Assembly (NCBI RefSeq): GCF_000737765.1
Contig: NZ_JPRI01000008.1
Coordinates: 186,001-250,000, forward strand
Length of the DNA stretch: 64,000 bases
Direction of reading: 5' to 3'
From: Chryseobacterium vrystaatense
GTDB lineage: Bacteria > Bacteroidota > Bacteroidia > Flavobacteriales > Weeksellaceae
The position numbers and the translations under genes are program-made. Positions 1 to 9,709 of this stretch are shown in pieces. The first letter of the stretch is position 1. The number at the start of each line of letters is the position of its first letter. Below the pieces are notes generated by a model. The model did not search any database and was not told where the DNA came from. It was given only the letters and a program-made list of their open reading frames with translations.

Positions 1-37
1 TCTTATTCAAATTGTACAAATATACATTTATATTTTT

Positions 38-1966
38 CTATTTATCTAAAAGTTCATAGACTGAATTGTTACTCTTAAACTCAGGAACAATCGTCTTTAA
101 AATCTTCACCACCTCAACTTTATCTTTCAATACTGAAGCATCAGTAATCAGATTGATAAGGCTCTCTATTTCCAAGAATGCCATTGCAGGATCTTTAGAA
201 ATCATAATTTTTTCATTATGGGTTGGAAGTGTCTTTGCATTATCACTTAATAATTCTTCATAAAGTTTTTCGCCTGGCCTCAATCCCGTATAAATAATTT
301 TTATATCAATATTGGGTTCAAATCCTGATAATTTAATCATTCTTCGGGCAAGATCCAAAATCTTAACAGGTTCTCCCATATCGAATACAAAGATCTCTCC
401 TCCCCGCCCCATTGTACCTGCATGAAGAACAAGTTCGCAGGCTTCGGGAATTGTCATGAAGTATCTTACGATATCCGGATGTGTAATCGTCACAGGTCCC
501 CCGGCTTCAATTTGTTTTTTAAAATGAGGGATAACCGATCCGTTTGATCCTAAAACATTACCAAACCTTGTTGTAATAAACTTTGTGGTATTTCCTTCAA
601 CGTGCTGTAAAGACTGAACGAATAGCTCAGCAGCTCTTTTAGATGCACCCATTACATTCGTAGGATTCACAGCTTTATCCGTGGAAATCATTACAAACCG
701 GTTTACTTTATAGCGGCTTGATAGTACTGCAATATTCTTTGATCCTAAAACATTTACCCGAATTGCTTCATTAGGATTTTCTTCTACCAGCGGTACATGT
801 TTGTAGGCTGCAGCATGATACACCATTGCAAAATTATAGGTTTGAAACAATGGTTCAATTCTATGTATACTTGAAACATCTGCCAAAACAAATTTAAACC
901 TTATATGAGGGAATCTATCCTTCATTTCAAGTTCTACATCATACAGGGGGGTTTCAGCCTGATCCAAAACAACAATTAATGCAGGGTTAAACTGTGCTAC
1001 TTGTCTTACAATTTCGCTACCTATAGAACCAGCACCACCTGTTACCAATATATTTTTATTGAAATGCCTGCTTTTTACTTCTTCACTTTCGATTTTTATG
1101 GGTTTCCTGTTCAGAAGATCTTCAATCTGGAGGTTCCGGATAGCTACTCCCAAGTCACTGTCTCTTAATTTTTGTACAGAGGGAGCTTTAAATATATTTA
1201 AGTCTTTTTCTAAAAATAAATTTACCCAAGAGTTCATTTCATCCTTGGACATCATTTCTTTAACAATAATAACCCCATCAATGATAAGATCTTCCTTAGT
1301 ACCTTCCTCTATCCACCTTTTTTCATAAATTCTCTTTCCCAACAAAGAAGCTCTTTTGGAATCTGTTCGCTGGGTTAGAAAACCAACAACCTGATACGGC
1401 AGACTTGGGTTATCTAAAATAGCACGTGCAATAGCAATGGACTGCTCATCTATACCTAATACCAAAATTCTTTTCTTAAGAGAACTTCTTCTATATTCTC
1501 TAACTACATGAAAGAACTCTTTCACATATAATCTGAAAAGAAATAATCCCATGAAAGAAATGATAAAATATAATATAAGAAATGGGGTAAGTATAAATTT
1601 GCCTCCCGTCATCCAAAAATAGATAAGATTTACAAGTCCTACCACAGTCATTGTGCAAAAACACGAAATCAACAATTTGAAAAGATCTATAAACGTAGAG
1701 TGTCTTATAATTCCGGCATAGGTCTTAAAAAAATACATAAACAATGAATTGATCAAGATTATAAAAGCGAATACAACACTTTTTTCTTCATGATAAATAA
1801 ACTCTTTCTGTGTAATTTTTTCTATGGTGTAAGTAGACAGAAATAAAGACATCACCAGAATAATAATATCTATTACAAGTATTATCCATCTGGGAAGATA
1901 TCTTACGTCTGAGAGATTGACAACATTATCTCCTGCAAAAATTTTTTTCCTAAGAGAGTCGTACAT
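38..1966 (-). CDS. Membrane-anchored nucleotide-sugar 4,6-dehydratase/epimerase (CapD/PglF/WbpM type)
   Basis: This 642-residue protein has about four N-terminal membrane helices (roughly residues 28-145), then a first Rossmann-like segment (near residue 170), then an NAD(P)-binding SDR domain with the fingerprint VTGGAGSIGSE near residue 306. The segment STDKAVNPTNVMGASKRAAE (about 426-445) is the active-site signature of the PglF/WbpM/CapD group, where the usual SDR tyrosine is replaced by methionine. Family members dehydrate UDP-GlcNAc-type sugars at the inner membrane for surface polysaccharide or glycoprotein synthesis. Length and architecture are complete. It is last before the window edge on this strand, so a polysaccharide locus may continue to the left. 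The exact sugar substrate cannot be read from sequence. Confidence 0.9.
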   Translation of the reverse strand: MYDSLRKKIFAGDNVVNLSDVRYLPRWIILVIDIIILVMSLFLSTYTIEKITQKEFIYHEEKSVVFAFIILINSLFMYFFKTYAGIIRHSTFIDLFKLLISCFCTMTVVGLVNLIYFWMTGGKFILTPFLILYFIISFMGLFLFRLYVKEFFHVVREYRRSSLKKRILVLGIDEQSIAIARAILDNPSLPYQVVGFLTQRTDSKRASLLGKRIYEKRWIEEGTKEDLIIDGVIIVKEMMSKDEMNSWVNLFLEKDLNIFKAPSVQKLRDSDLGVAIRNLQIEDLLNRKPIKIESEEVKSRHFNKNILVTGGAGSIGSEIVRQVAQFNPALIVVLDQAETPLYDVELEMKDRFPHIRFKFVLADVSSIHRIEPLFQTYNFAMVYHAAAYKHVPLVEENPNEAIRVNVLGSKNIAVLSSRYKVNRFVMISTDKAVNPTNVMGASKRAAELFVQSLQHVEGNTTKFITTRFGNVLGSNGSVIPHFKKQIEAGGPVTITHPDIVRYFMTIPEACELVLHAGTMGRGGEIFVFDMGEPVKILDLARRMIKLSGFEPNIDIKIIYTGLRPGEKLYEELLSDNAKTLPTHNEKIMISKDPAMAFLEIESLINLITDASVLKDKVEVVKILKTIVPEFKSNNSVYELLDK

Positions 1967-2333
1967 TGTCTGTATTTGTGTTCATATTTTTATAATAAGG
2001 TATAAATCTAATTATCCATACTAAAGATAATTGATACAATCATGCAAAAATAGAATAAAATTTCATCTGTCTATTTAAAATTCAAAATAAATTGACTTAT
2101 TCTTTCCATGTATGCTTATCCACCTGCGAAACTAATAATTCTATTCTACTAAGCAAAAAGCTTTGACAAAAATCATACCACAAAAAATCCAATTAAAAAC
2201 AAAAATCTGCAATAAAACAAATCATTCACATTACTTAAAGTAAAAAATGTTGATTTAAATTATTTTATGTACTTATCTTTAATCAAAAAAATTATAGAAT
2301 AATTAATTCCCGAATAATTGAACTTATTGATAG
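1967..2333. other. AT-rich intergenic region
   Basis: This stretch separates the dehydratase gene from the end of recX. It is very AT-rich, holds only the candidate -7 box noted separately, and shows no convincing reading frame, RNA gene or strong hairpin. Confidence 0.6.
2045..2052 (-). promoter_or_regulatory. Candidate -7 promoter box for the dehydratase gene
   Basis: On the minus strand this reads TATTTTTG, matching the Bacteroidota -7 consensus TAnnTTTG, about 80 bp upstream of the start codon. No good -33 TTG is seen at the usual spacing, so this is a weak call. Confidence 0.35.
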
Positions 2334-2792
2334 CTATTCAAAATTCTCACTTATTTTCTCATATTCAAAACCCCGGCTCATCAAATATTTGATGGTTTTA
2401 GATTTTTTCTGATATTCCTGTAATCCTTTTTGTCTGGAATAATAATCTTCAAATATCTTGCTGATCATTTTTTCGTAATCATCTTCGTCTATTTCATCCC
2501 AACAGCTGTTAATGAGTTTTTCAGTGATCTGTTTCTGCTTCAGATGCATTTTTATTTTATTTCTGCCCCAATGCTTAATATAGAATTTTCCTCTGATATA
2601 ACTCCGCGTAAATCTTTCCTCGTTGAGATAATTTTCTTTCAACAGGTACAGGATGATCTCATCTTTTGCTTCCTCGATGAGTAGAAATTCACGCATCTTC
2701 TGTTCAACTTCTGCATGACAACGATCCTGATAAACACAATAGTTCACCAGTTTCAATTTTATTTCGTCAAAAGTGAAAGATTTTTTCTCCAT
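2334..2792 (-). CDS. recX: Regulatory protein RecX
   Basis: A 152-residue, highly charged, all-helical protein with RecX-family features: segments such as RCHAEVEQKMREF, YLNEERFTRSYIRGKF and the C-terminal IKYLMSRGFEYEKI, in the order expected of the three-helix RecX repeats. RecX binds RecA filaments and modulates recombination activity in the cytoplasm. An upstream in-frame ATG would add 11 hydrophobic residues (MGTCPFFFISI), but the start MEKKSFTFDEI fits the family better. It lies 59 bp downstream of glyA on the same strand. recA is not next to it in this window. Confidence 0.85.
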   Translation of the reverse strand: MEKKSFTFDEIKLKLVNYCVYQDRCHAEVEQKMREFLLIEEAKDEIILYLLKENYLNEERFTRSYIRGKFYIKHWGRNKIKMHLKQKQITEKLINSCWDEIDEDDYEKMISKIFEDYYSRQKGLQEYQKKSKTIKYLMSRGFEYEKISENFE

Positions 2793-2851
2793 AATAGATA
2801 TGAAAAAGAATGGACAGGTGCCCATTCTTTTATTATACTGTTTAAATCAAA

Positions 2852-4117
2852 TTAATAGTTGAATAAGGCTCTGCCTTCCATCAGTTCATTTACTTTCTTT
2901 CTTACTGAACCAATAACCTCTTCATTCTTGATATTGTCAACCACGTCAGAAATAAACCCTGCAATAGTGTCCATATCATTTTCTTTAAGACCTCTTGTCG
3001 TGATCGCCGCCGTACCAAGTCTGATACCGGAAGTTGTGAATGGAGACTTATCATCAAAAGGAACCATATTTTTGTTACAGGTAATATCTGCTAACACCAA
3101 TGCCTTTTCTGTTTCTTTTCCGTTGACATTCTTATTTCTAAGATCCACAAGCATTAAGTGATTGTCTGTTCCTCCGCTTACAATATCAAAACCTCTGTCA
3201 ATCATCGCTTTTGACAAAGCCTGTGCATTAGACTTAACCTGCTTGGCATACGTTTCAAACTGACCGTCTATCGCCTCAGCAAAAGCAACTGCCTTACCAG
3301 CAATAACGTGCTCTAATGGTCCTCCCTGGATTCCTGGGAATACAGCTCCGTCCAATACCTGGCTCATCATTTTCGTTTCCCCTTTTGGCGTTTTGTGTCC
3401 GTATGTATTTTCGAAATCTTTGCCCATCATGATCATTCCTCCTCTCGGACCTCTTAAAGTTTTGTGAGTAGTGGTAGTCACTACATGACAATGTTCGAAT
3501 GGAGAATTTAGCAGTCCTTTAGCCACTAAACCTGCCGGGTGAGCGATATCTGCCCAAAGTGTAGCTCCGATTTCGTCTGCAACTTCTCTGAATTTAGCAT
3601 AATCAAGATCTCTTGAATAGGCAGAGAATCCTGCAATCAGCATTTTCGGTCTTTCTCTTAAAGCGACTTCTCTCATCTGATCGTAATCAATAAGTCCGGT
3701 TTCTTTTTGAACACCGTAAGACACTACCTGATATTGGATTCCTGAAAAGTTCACTCCTGAACCATGAGTAAGATGTCCTCCCATTGAAAGATCCATCCCC
3801 ATAATTTTATCTCCCGCTTTCAAAACTGCAAGATAAACGGCAGCATTAGCCTGAGATCCGGAATGCGGCTGTACATTGACATAGTCAACACCGAAAAGTT
3901 CTTTTGCTCTGTTGATGGCTAATGTTTCAACCTCATCTACGACTTCACATCCTCCGTAATATCTCTTTCCGGGATATCCTTCAGCATATTTGTTGGTCAG
4001 TACACTTCCCATTGCTTTCATCACGTTCTCAGAAACAAAGTTTTCTGATGCAATAAGCTCTAATCCATGGGATTGTCTTTGTCTTTCTTTTTCAATCAGG
4101 TCGAAAATAATGTCCAT
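2852..4117 (-). CDS. glyA: Serine hydroxymethyltransferase
   Basis: A 421-residue PLP enzyme of full family length. It interconverts serine and glycine with transfer of a one-carbon unit to tetrahydrofolate. The N-terminal GLELIASENFVSENV, GYPGKRYYGGCE, the PLP-lysine segment VTTTTHKTLRGPRGG (near residue 220) and the C-terminal SGIRLGTAAITTRG are all classic SHMT signatures, and no catalytic residue looks altered. A TAnnTTTG-type box (TACATTTG on the minus strand) at 4148-4155 lies about 30 bp before the ATG and is the likely promoter. recX follows and may be co-transcribed. Confidence 0.97.
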   Translation of the reverse strand: MDIIFDLIEKERQRQSHGLELIASENFVSENVMKAMGSVLTNKYAEGYPGKRYYGGCEVVDEVETLAINRAKELFGVDYVNVQPHSGSQANAAVYLAVLKAGDKIMGMDLSMGGHLTHGSGVNFSGIQYQVVSYGVQKETGLIDYDQMREVALRERPKMLIAGFSAYSRDLDYAKFREVADEIGATLWADIAHPAGLVAKGLLNSPFEHCHVVTTTTHKTLRGPRGGMIMMGKDFENTYGHKTPKGETKMMSQVLDGAVFPGIQGGPLEHVIAGKAVAFAEAIDGQFETYAKQVKSNAQALSKAMIDRGFDIVSGGTDNHLMLVDLRNKNVNGKETEKALVLADITCNKNMVPFDDKSPFTTSGIRLGTAAITTRGLKENDMDTIAGFISDVVDNIKNEEVIGSVRKKVNELMEGRALFNY

Positions 4118-4147
4118 TTTACTTTTAGTTTTTGAAATTTTTCACCC

Positions 4148-4155
4148 CAAATGTA
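4148..4155 (-). promoter_or_regulatory. Candidate -7 promoter box of glyA
   Basis: The minus strand reads TACATTTG, a perfect TAnnTTTG match about 30 bp before the glyA ATG. The -33 element is not obvious. Confidence 0.45.
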
Positions 4156-4219
4156 CGGAATTTCCTGTAAGATTTCTGCATTGGAAAGCATGATTTTAGA
4201 CCTGAAATTTCATAAAAAA

Positions 4220-5119
4220 TTAAAATTCTTCTTCTACAAGTTCCTTATTGACAACCGCTCCGGTAAAATTTCCCTGAGCAACAGCAGTGGCCACAGACCT
4301 CATCATAGTCACGTTATCTCCACAGGCAAAAACACCGGGGATATTGGTCTTCTGCATAAAATCGACCTTAATAAATCCCTGTTCAGTAAGTTCACATCCC
4401 AGATCTCCTGAAACATCAATATTCTGCTGAAAGGGTACCTTGGCATACAATGCCTTTAAAGAAATTTCCTTTCCGGTTCTGAAAATAATTTTCGAAATAT
4501 CTCCATTATTATGTTCAATTTTTTCCACTTCATCTTCCACTAGGCTGATATTATTTTCTGCAAGCTTAAGCTTTTGCTCGCTTGAAAGAACAGACTTTCC
4601 ATTGGTCAATAAAAAAAGATCTTTTGTTAAGTTATACACCAATTTTGAAAAATCGAAGCCCATATCCCCATCTGAAAGAATCCCTGTCACCTCATTCCTT
4701 ACCTCATATCCATGACAGTAGGGGCAGTGAAGTACAGAAATCCCCCAACATTCTGTAAACCCAGTAATATCAGGCATTATATCTTTCAGTCCCGATGCCA
4801 AGATCAGTTTTTTAGCATAAAATTTTTCACCTGTGGAAATTTCTGCCTCGAACTCTGCATTTATTCTTCTCAATTTAACAACAGAGCCTTCATAAAATTT
4901 AACGGTATCATAAGCCTCGACCTGCTCTCTTGCAAGTTCAGAAATTTCTTTTGGTGTTTTTCCGTCATGAGTAATAAAATTATGGGAATGAGGAGTCTGT
5001 CTGTTACAAGGTTTCCCGCTGTCAATGATCAGAGTATTCCTTAATGACCTCCCTAAAGACATTCCCGCCGATAATCCGGCATAGCTTCCTCCAATGATAA
5101 TAACTTCGTAGCTTTTCAT
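4220..5119 (-). CDS. Thioredoxin-reductase-like NAD(P)/FAD disulfide oxidoreductase
   Basis: A 299-residue flavoprotein with the FAD-binding GGSYAGLSAGMSLGRS at residues 9-24, a redox-active CPYCHGYE motif near residues 133-140, and a C-terminal FACGDNV FAD motif. Overall layout matches low-molecular-weight thioredoxin reductases. The CxxC-HGYE form is typical of the TrxR-like subgroup that also contains fungal GliT-type dithiol oxidases, so the true partner may be something other than thioredoxin. The FAD-binding and disulfide motifs are present. It stands alone between glyA and the beta-lactamase gene. Confidence 0.85.
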   Translation of the reverse strand: MKSYEVIIIGGSYAGLSAGMSLGRSLRNTLIIDSGKPCNRQTPHSHNFITHDGKTPKEISELAREQVEAYDTVKFYEGSVVKLRRINAEFEAEISTGEKFYAKKLILASGLKDIMPDITGFTECWGISVLHCPYCHGYEVRNEVTGILSDGDMGFDFSKLVYNLTKDLFLLTNGKSVLSSEQKLKLAENNISLVEDEVEKIEHNNGDISKIIFRTGKEISLKALYAKVPFQQNIDVSGDLGCELTEQGFIKVDFMQKTNIPGVFACGDNVTMMRSVATAVAQGNFTGAVVNKELVEEEF

Positions 5120-5229
5120 TTTTAATTGATGATTAATAGTTGCTTGTTAATTAGGTGATTAATGACTGGTATAGAAATATTCTTTCTACTTACTACCTTA
5201 TCACATACACTCAATGTTTTTTGTTACGA

Positions 5230-5262
5230 CAAAGTTAAAACAAAAAATCACTAAAGAAACAA
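5230..5262 (-). promoter_or_regulatory. Candidate promoter of the TrxR-like gene
   Basis: On the minus strand TTG at 5260-5262 is followed 22 bp later by TAACTTTG at 5230-5237, fitting the Bacteroidota TTG/TAnnTTTG promoter. It would give a leader of about 100 nt. Confidence 0.45.
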
Positions 5263-5378
5263 TGTTGCATTAATATTATCTATCATCATCAGTGATGAAG
5301 AGGAACTAAAAATAAAACAGTCGATTACAAATCTGTAAAAATTTAAAATCAGCTATCTATCAATGAATTTATAGGACA

Positions 5379-6134
5379 TCAGTTACTTTTAAACAGTTTG
5401 ATTGTATAGTCCAGAAGTTCTCCTCCTCCTACCTCCCCATGTCCAGGAATAACAATTTTGACGTCAGGATATTCAGCTTTTACTTTTTCAACCGTCTGAG
5501 ACCAGGTTTGGACATTGGCATCTCCAAGATACCCTTTTGAGGCATCCATTTCTTTAATAAGACAGCCTCCGAACATCGCTTTTTCGTCAGGAACATAAGC
5601 AACGACATTGTCTTTGGTATGCCCTTCTCCAAAGTATTTTACTAAAACCTTATACCGTCCTGCCTTTACCGTAATAGTATCATTAAATCCGTGACCTGGA
5701 ACACCAAAGCCCGTTTGTTTTTTTGCCAGCTCGATGGTCAGATAATCAGCATAAGAGGGAATATTATTTTTATCAAATTCTTTCAGACCTCCTAAACTGT
5801 CATCGTGAAAATGAGTAACCACTAAAGCATTGACTTTTGAGTGAAGGTTATTTTCAACCCAGGAAATTAACTCTTCAGAGCTTTTATCATTGGTCGGAGT
5901 ATCCAGAATTACGGTTTCATTTCCATCTTTTACGATCATTCCGTTGCAGGGAACCCTTCCAAAAGATTCAGTATCTTTAAATGATATATGCTCATAAATA
6001 TTATCCGATAACTGAATAACAGACAGGTTATCCGTTTTATACACTACTTTAGATTCCTTCTCTTTTTTGTGTGGACTGCAGCTTAAAAGAAACAACACTG
6101 AGGAGAAATATAAAATTTTAGAACGTGTTTTCAT
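5379..6134 (-). CDS. Subclass B1 metallo-beta-lactamase, predicted lipoprotein
   Basis: A 251-residue protein with the full B1 zinc-ligand set: HFHDDS (HxHxD, first site plus Asp), GEGHTKDN (His), MFGGCLIK (Cys of the second site) and IPGHGEVGG (His). B1 enzymes hydrolyse most beta-lactams including carbapenems in the periplasm. The N-terminus MKTRSKILYFSSVLFLLSC ends in a lipobox (LLSC), so the mature enzyme is probably tethered to a membrane, as in NDM-type enzymes. Chromosomal B1 enzymes are common in Chryseobacterium and relatives. I cannot assign a named allele family from sequence alone. No mobile element flanks it, and base composition resembles its neighbours. Confidence 0.92.
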   Translation of the reverse strand: MKTRSKILYFSSVLFLLSCSPHKKEKESKVVYKTDNLSVIQLSDNIYEHISFKDTESFGRVPCNGMIVKDGNETVILDTPTNDKSSEELISWVENNLHSKVNALVVTHFHDDSLGGLKEFDKNNIPSYADYLTIELAKKQTGFGVPGHGFNDTITVKAGRYKVLVKYFGEGHTKDNVVAYVPDEKAMFGGCLIKEMDASKGYLGDANVQTWSQTVEKVKAEYPDVKIVIPGHGEVGGGELLDYTIKLFKSN

Positions 6135-6281
6135 ATAGACTGTTTATATATATTGAAATTAAAAAATATTTCATGCTGTGAAGTAATAAAACACAGTTAA
6201 TTGAGTGTTAGCATCCATATTTCTTCTTTTTAATTATTTGCACATAGATCTACATGGAAAAATCATTACAGCAAACTATCT

Positions 6282-6779
6282 TTATTTAATCAGGTTTATA
6301 TAATCACCCTCATCATTATTACACGGAATAAATATTTGCTCAGGTATTTCATCAGTAAAATCTACAGTTTGTATTTGTTTGCAATCACTAGACATATTAG
6401 AGAAAATGAGAACATTTCCTTTCAAAACAGGCATGTCTATCCCTTGCATATAATAATATCCTATCTTGTTATATTCAGTGTCATAGAAAATTAAATAATT
6501 ATTGAGTTGCGGAGATTTGTACCCCGATAAAATCGTCTTGTAAAGAAGTAAATATTTTTTCTGTCTCACTTCTAAAGTTCCAAGAAAAGTATAACTATAC
6601 ACCTTAATTTTATCTTTTGAGGAATTCAGTTTCATTTCAATATTTTCATTGACCTTACTATTTTTCAATATCAAAATTTCGAAACCTTCTACAAAGCTCT
6701 TGTCTTTTTCTTTTTGAGTGCAGGAGAAAAACAATAGGAAAAATACCCAAAAAAACCTGAAATTAATATTATAATTCAT
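6282..6779 (-). CDS. Small lipoprotein of unknown function
   Basis: A 165-residue protein with an aromatic signal peptide ending in a lipobox (LFFSC followed by TQKEKDKS). The start MNYNINFRFF is preferred over an ATG seven codons earlier because it gives a normal signal length. The mature part has no motif I recognise. It ends with CNNDEGDYINLIK, and a few cysteines are scattered in the second half. It lies alone between the beta-lactamase and the exporter operon, so its role is unknown. Confidence 0.6.
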   Translation of the reverse strand: MNYNINFRFFWVFFLLFFSCTQKEKDKSFVEGFEILILKNSKVNENIEMKLNSSKDKIKVYSYTFLGTLEVRQKKYLLLYKTILSGYKSPQLNNYLIFYDTEYNKIGYYYMQGIDMPVLKGNVLIFSNMSSDCKQIQTVDFTDEIPEQIFIPCNNDEGDYINLIK

Positions 6780-6959
6780 TATTACCAGTAAAACATTCAT
6801 TATTTACAGATTTCAATCCGCTGACACTACCCCCCCAAAAAAAAACATTTTTGAACAGATGTAATAGGATTTAAATTTTCGCCGTACACACCTGCACATA
6901 TCATTATTTTAGTCAAATTTACCAATTCCATTTTAGAGATAACCAGAACTTATTAACAA

Positions 6960-6987
6960 AAAAATCCTGAGAAAATTTCCTCAGGAT
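6960..6987 (-). terminator. Terminator of the ABC exporter operon
   Basis: The 8-bp stem ATCCTGAG/CTCAGGAT around an 8-nt loop (6964-6987) is followed on the minus strand by a T-run. It sits 30 bp past the adaptor-gene stop codon. Confidence 0.7.
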
Positions 6988-7016
6988 CTTACAATTAAAT
7001 ATATAGTGATTGTTTA

Positions 7017-8210
7017 CTATTTTTTCTTTTCTTTAAGTTCTTCTTTGTCTTTATCTGAAGGGTTCCACACTTTGACTTCAGAGTCTTTGGTAATTCCTGA
7101 AAGGATCTGTACATTGATTCCATCGCTGGCACCTAATTTCACATATACTTTCTTGAACGTTCCATCCTTCTGTTTCACTTCTACAAAAGGAGTATCTTTT
7201 CCATTTTTCTTTTCATACTGAACTAATGATTCATCCAATAACAATGCATTCTTTTCAGATTTAAGAACAATTTCCCCGTTGGCAGAAAATCCAGCTCTGA
7301 TGTATTCGTTGTTTGGATTGGTCACATCTCCTTCCACCGGAAATTTAATTGTTCCCAAATTATCTTTTCCTTTAGGAGCAATCATCGTCAGTTTCCCCGG
7401 GAACGTTTTGTTCTGAAGGGCACCGATTACGATCTTCATATCCATTCCCTGTTTTAGTTTTCCAGCCTGCGCTTCGTCTATTTCCCCCTGGAAGATCAAA
7501 GAATTAAGATCTGCAATAGAACAGATTGTTGTACCTGCATTGAACGAGTTGGCTTCAATCACCTGACTTCCTACTTTTACAGGAACTTCAAGAACAGTCC
7601 CTGATGCTTTGGAACGGATCTGTGTCGTTGCCAGTCCCTGAAGTTCAGGAGTAGCCCCCGTTTTTACAATCTGCAATCTTTTTTGAGCCGTAGCCAGCTG
7701 CTGATTGGCATTTCTAAGAGTCTGCTGTTGGGTATACAACTGCTGCTGTGAGTTTAAATACTCCTGCTTGGAAATAACCCCCTGCTTGTACAGTTTTTCC
7801 TGCATCGAATATTGCTTCTGCATATTATCAACATTCAACTTGGCATTACTGATCTGCAGTTGGGAATTCACTACTTCCTGCTGAGCATTGTTAACATCAG
7901 CAATATTAGGGATGATTCTTACTGTAGCGATCAACTGTCCTGCCGTCACCTTATCTCCTTCATCTACCAAAATTTTATCAATAATTCCCGCAATGTTCGG
8001 CTTGATCTCAATTTCTTCTTTCGGAACGATTTTTCCGGTGGCCATTACCTTATCTTCCATGTTCTGGTAGCTTGGTTTTCTGGTCAGGAAAGCTTCACTT
8101 TCTTTAGAATTTGATTTCACGAGATACCCGATCCCGGAGAACAATGCCACTGCAAATAAAAGCCCCAGTACAATATAAATGGCTTTTTTCCAAGTGAATT
8201 TCTTTTTCAT
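7017..8210 (-). CDS. MacA/HlyD-family periplasmic adaptor of an ABC exporter
   Basis: A 397-residue membrane-fusion protein: N-terminal membrane anchor (about residues 8-28), a lipoyl-like half with PNIAGIIDKILVDEGDKVTAGQ near 73-93, a glutamine-rich alpha-helical hairpin (about 105-180, with NAQQEVVNSQLQISNAKLN and QQQLYTQQQTL), the second lipoyl half (SGTVLEVPVKVGSQV), then beta-barrel and membrane-proximal domains, ending in a lysine-rich tail. Such adaptors link an inner-membrane MacB-type transporter to an outer-membrane channel. It is the last gene of an operon with an ATPase and two permeases. No TolC homologue is in the window. Confidence 0.9.
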   Translation of the reverse strand: MKKKFTWKKAIYIVLGLLFAVALFSGIGYLVKSNSKESEAFLTRKPSYQNMEDKVMATGKIVPKEEIEIKPNIAGIIDKILVDEGDKVTAGQLIATVRIIPNIADVNNAQQEVVNSQLQISNAKLNVDNMQKQYSMQEKLYKQGVISKQEYLNSQQQLYTQQQTLRNANQQLATAQKRLQIVKTGATPELQGLATTQIRSKASGTVLEVPVKVGSQVIEANSFNAGTTICSIADLNSLIFQGEIDEAQAGKLKQGMDMKIVIGALQNKTFPGKLTMIAPKGKDNLGTIKFPVEGDVTNPNNEYIRAGFSANGEIVLKSEKNALLLDESLVQYEKKNGKDTPFVEVKQKDGTFKKVYVKLGASDGINVQILSGITKDSEVKVWNPSDKDKEELKEKKK

Positions 8211-8333
8211 ATATCTAGTTTATTTTTTACTGTTAAGGTAGAAATGAATGAAAGAATTTAAAATATCTAAGAATGTAAATGTTTTAAATCGGTCATCAAT
8301 TTCAAGTTATTTTATTGTCAAATTAACACTTCA

Positions 8334-9605
8334 TTATTCTGATCTCAAGGCCTCAATTGGTCTGATCTTTACTGCACGCTGTGCCGGAATCATCCCTATA
8401 ATCAGTCCCAGAACAACCATTACTGCCATGGCTCCAAATACATTTCCATAATTAACTGTTGGATTATAGAAAGGAAATTCATCCTGATTCTGAGTTAGTG
8501 CATTCAAAATAATGAGCACAAAAATCCCACACATAAACCCGAGAATTCCCGAGGACAGTGTAATTACAACACTTTCGAGAAGAATCTGATTTCTTACTTC
8601 GGCTGGCTTGGCTCCTAATGCCCTTCGTATTCCGATTTCTTTTGTTCTTTCTTTTACAGTGATCAAAAGGATATTCGAGATGGCGATCACTCCCGCAAGA
8701 ATGGTCAGTGTTCCAACAATAATGGTTAAAAGCTGCATCCCCGTAAGGAATCCTGTCAGTTTTTTAAATTCTTTTCCCAAATTGAAACTTCCAAAGGCAT
8801 TGGTATCTTCAGGAGATACTTTATTTTTCGTTTTCAGTACCTGCTTTACCCCTTCTTCTACTCCATTCACATTGGCATTGGGTTTACTTACTATAGCAAA
8901 CATATCAATCTGTTCCCCCGCATTATACATTTTGGTATATGTTGAAAGCGGAATAAATGCTGTCTGATCATTTTCAAAACCGCCTCCTTTTTTAACTCGG
9001 AAAACACCAATTACATTAAAGAATATACCTTTTATATTCACCTGTTTTCCAACAGGGTTTTCCTTTTTCTTGGCATCAAAGAAGTTTTTGTAAATTTCTT
9101 CTCCAATCACTACCACATTCTTATTTCCCATCACATCGGCATCATTGATATACCGTCCGAAAATAAGCTTCTTTTCAGAAATTTTATTTCCTATCGAATA
9201 ATCTCCCGTAAGAGAATAAGTACCGTTTTTACCATTTCTTGACATGGATTCACCGGGTGTTCCCGTAAAGCTTCCTCTTGCATTTTGTGGTGAGATATAA
9301 TCGATCGCCGTTATTTTTCTTTTCAGCATATCCATATCGGATAATTTCAGATGCACTTCCCTTCCCTTAGGAAATCCATCGTATGGAATAGAGGTTTTCT
9401 GAGCCCAAAGAAAAATAGAATTGGTCGCAAATCCGGAAAACAATTTATCAAATCCATTTTCCACCCCCTTTGCCGCTCCCAGAAGACTCACATACAAAAA
9501 CATTCCCCAGCCTACACCAATCATGGTAAGGAACGTACGAAGCTTATTATTCCTCAAAGAATAATAAATTTCCTGCCAAGTATCTTTTTTAAATAAAATG
9601 TTCAC
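8334..9605 (-). CDS. MacB-like ABC transporter permease (FtsX/MacB_PCD)
   Basis: A 423-residue permease: first membrane helix near residues 18-40 (LRTFLTMIGVGWGMFLYVSLLG), a large periplasmic core domain (about 45-270), then three C-terminal helices (about 285-415), with the FtsX cytoplasmic motif KERTKEIGIRRALGAKP between helices and a closing PAQRAVKIRPIEALRSE. That is the MacB topology without the fused ATPase, which is encoded separately at 11054-11743. It likely forms a heterodimer with the adjacent permease. Spacing to the next gene is 123 bp. Confidence 0.9.
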   Translation of the reverse strand: MNILFKKDTWQEIYYSLRNNKLRTFLTMIGVGWGMFLYVSLLGAAKGVENGFDKLFSGFATNSIFLWAQKTSIPYDGFPKGREVHLKLSDMDMLKRKITAIDYISPQNARGSFTGTPGESMSRNGKNGTYSLTGDYSIGNKISEKKLIFGRYINDADVMGNKNVVVIGEEIYKNFFDAKKKENPVGKQVNIKGIFFNVIGVFRVKKGGGFENDQTAFIPLSTYTKMYNAGEQIDMFAIVSKPNANVNGVEEGVKQVLKTKNKVSPEDTNAFGSFNLGKEFKKLTGFLTGMQLLTIIVGTLTILAGVIAISNILLITVKERTKEIGIRRALGAKPAEVRNQILLESVVITLSSGILGFMCGIFVLIILNALTQNQDEFPFYNPTVNYGNVFGAMAVMVVLGLIIGMIPAQRAVKIRPIEALRSE

Positions 9606-9709
9606 TTCTTTGAGTTATAAGTTTATACTATTTATTAAATGATGAACGACTATTAATAATTAACTTTTTTGATTCAAAGCATTTTGTCAGGTCATCAGAT
9701 ATCATATTA

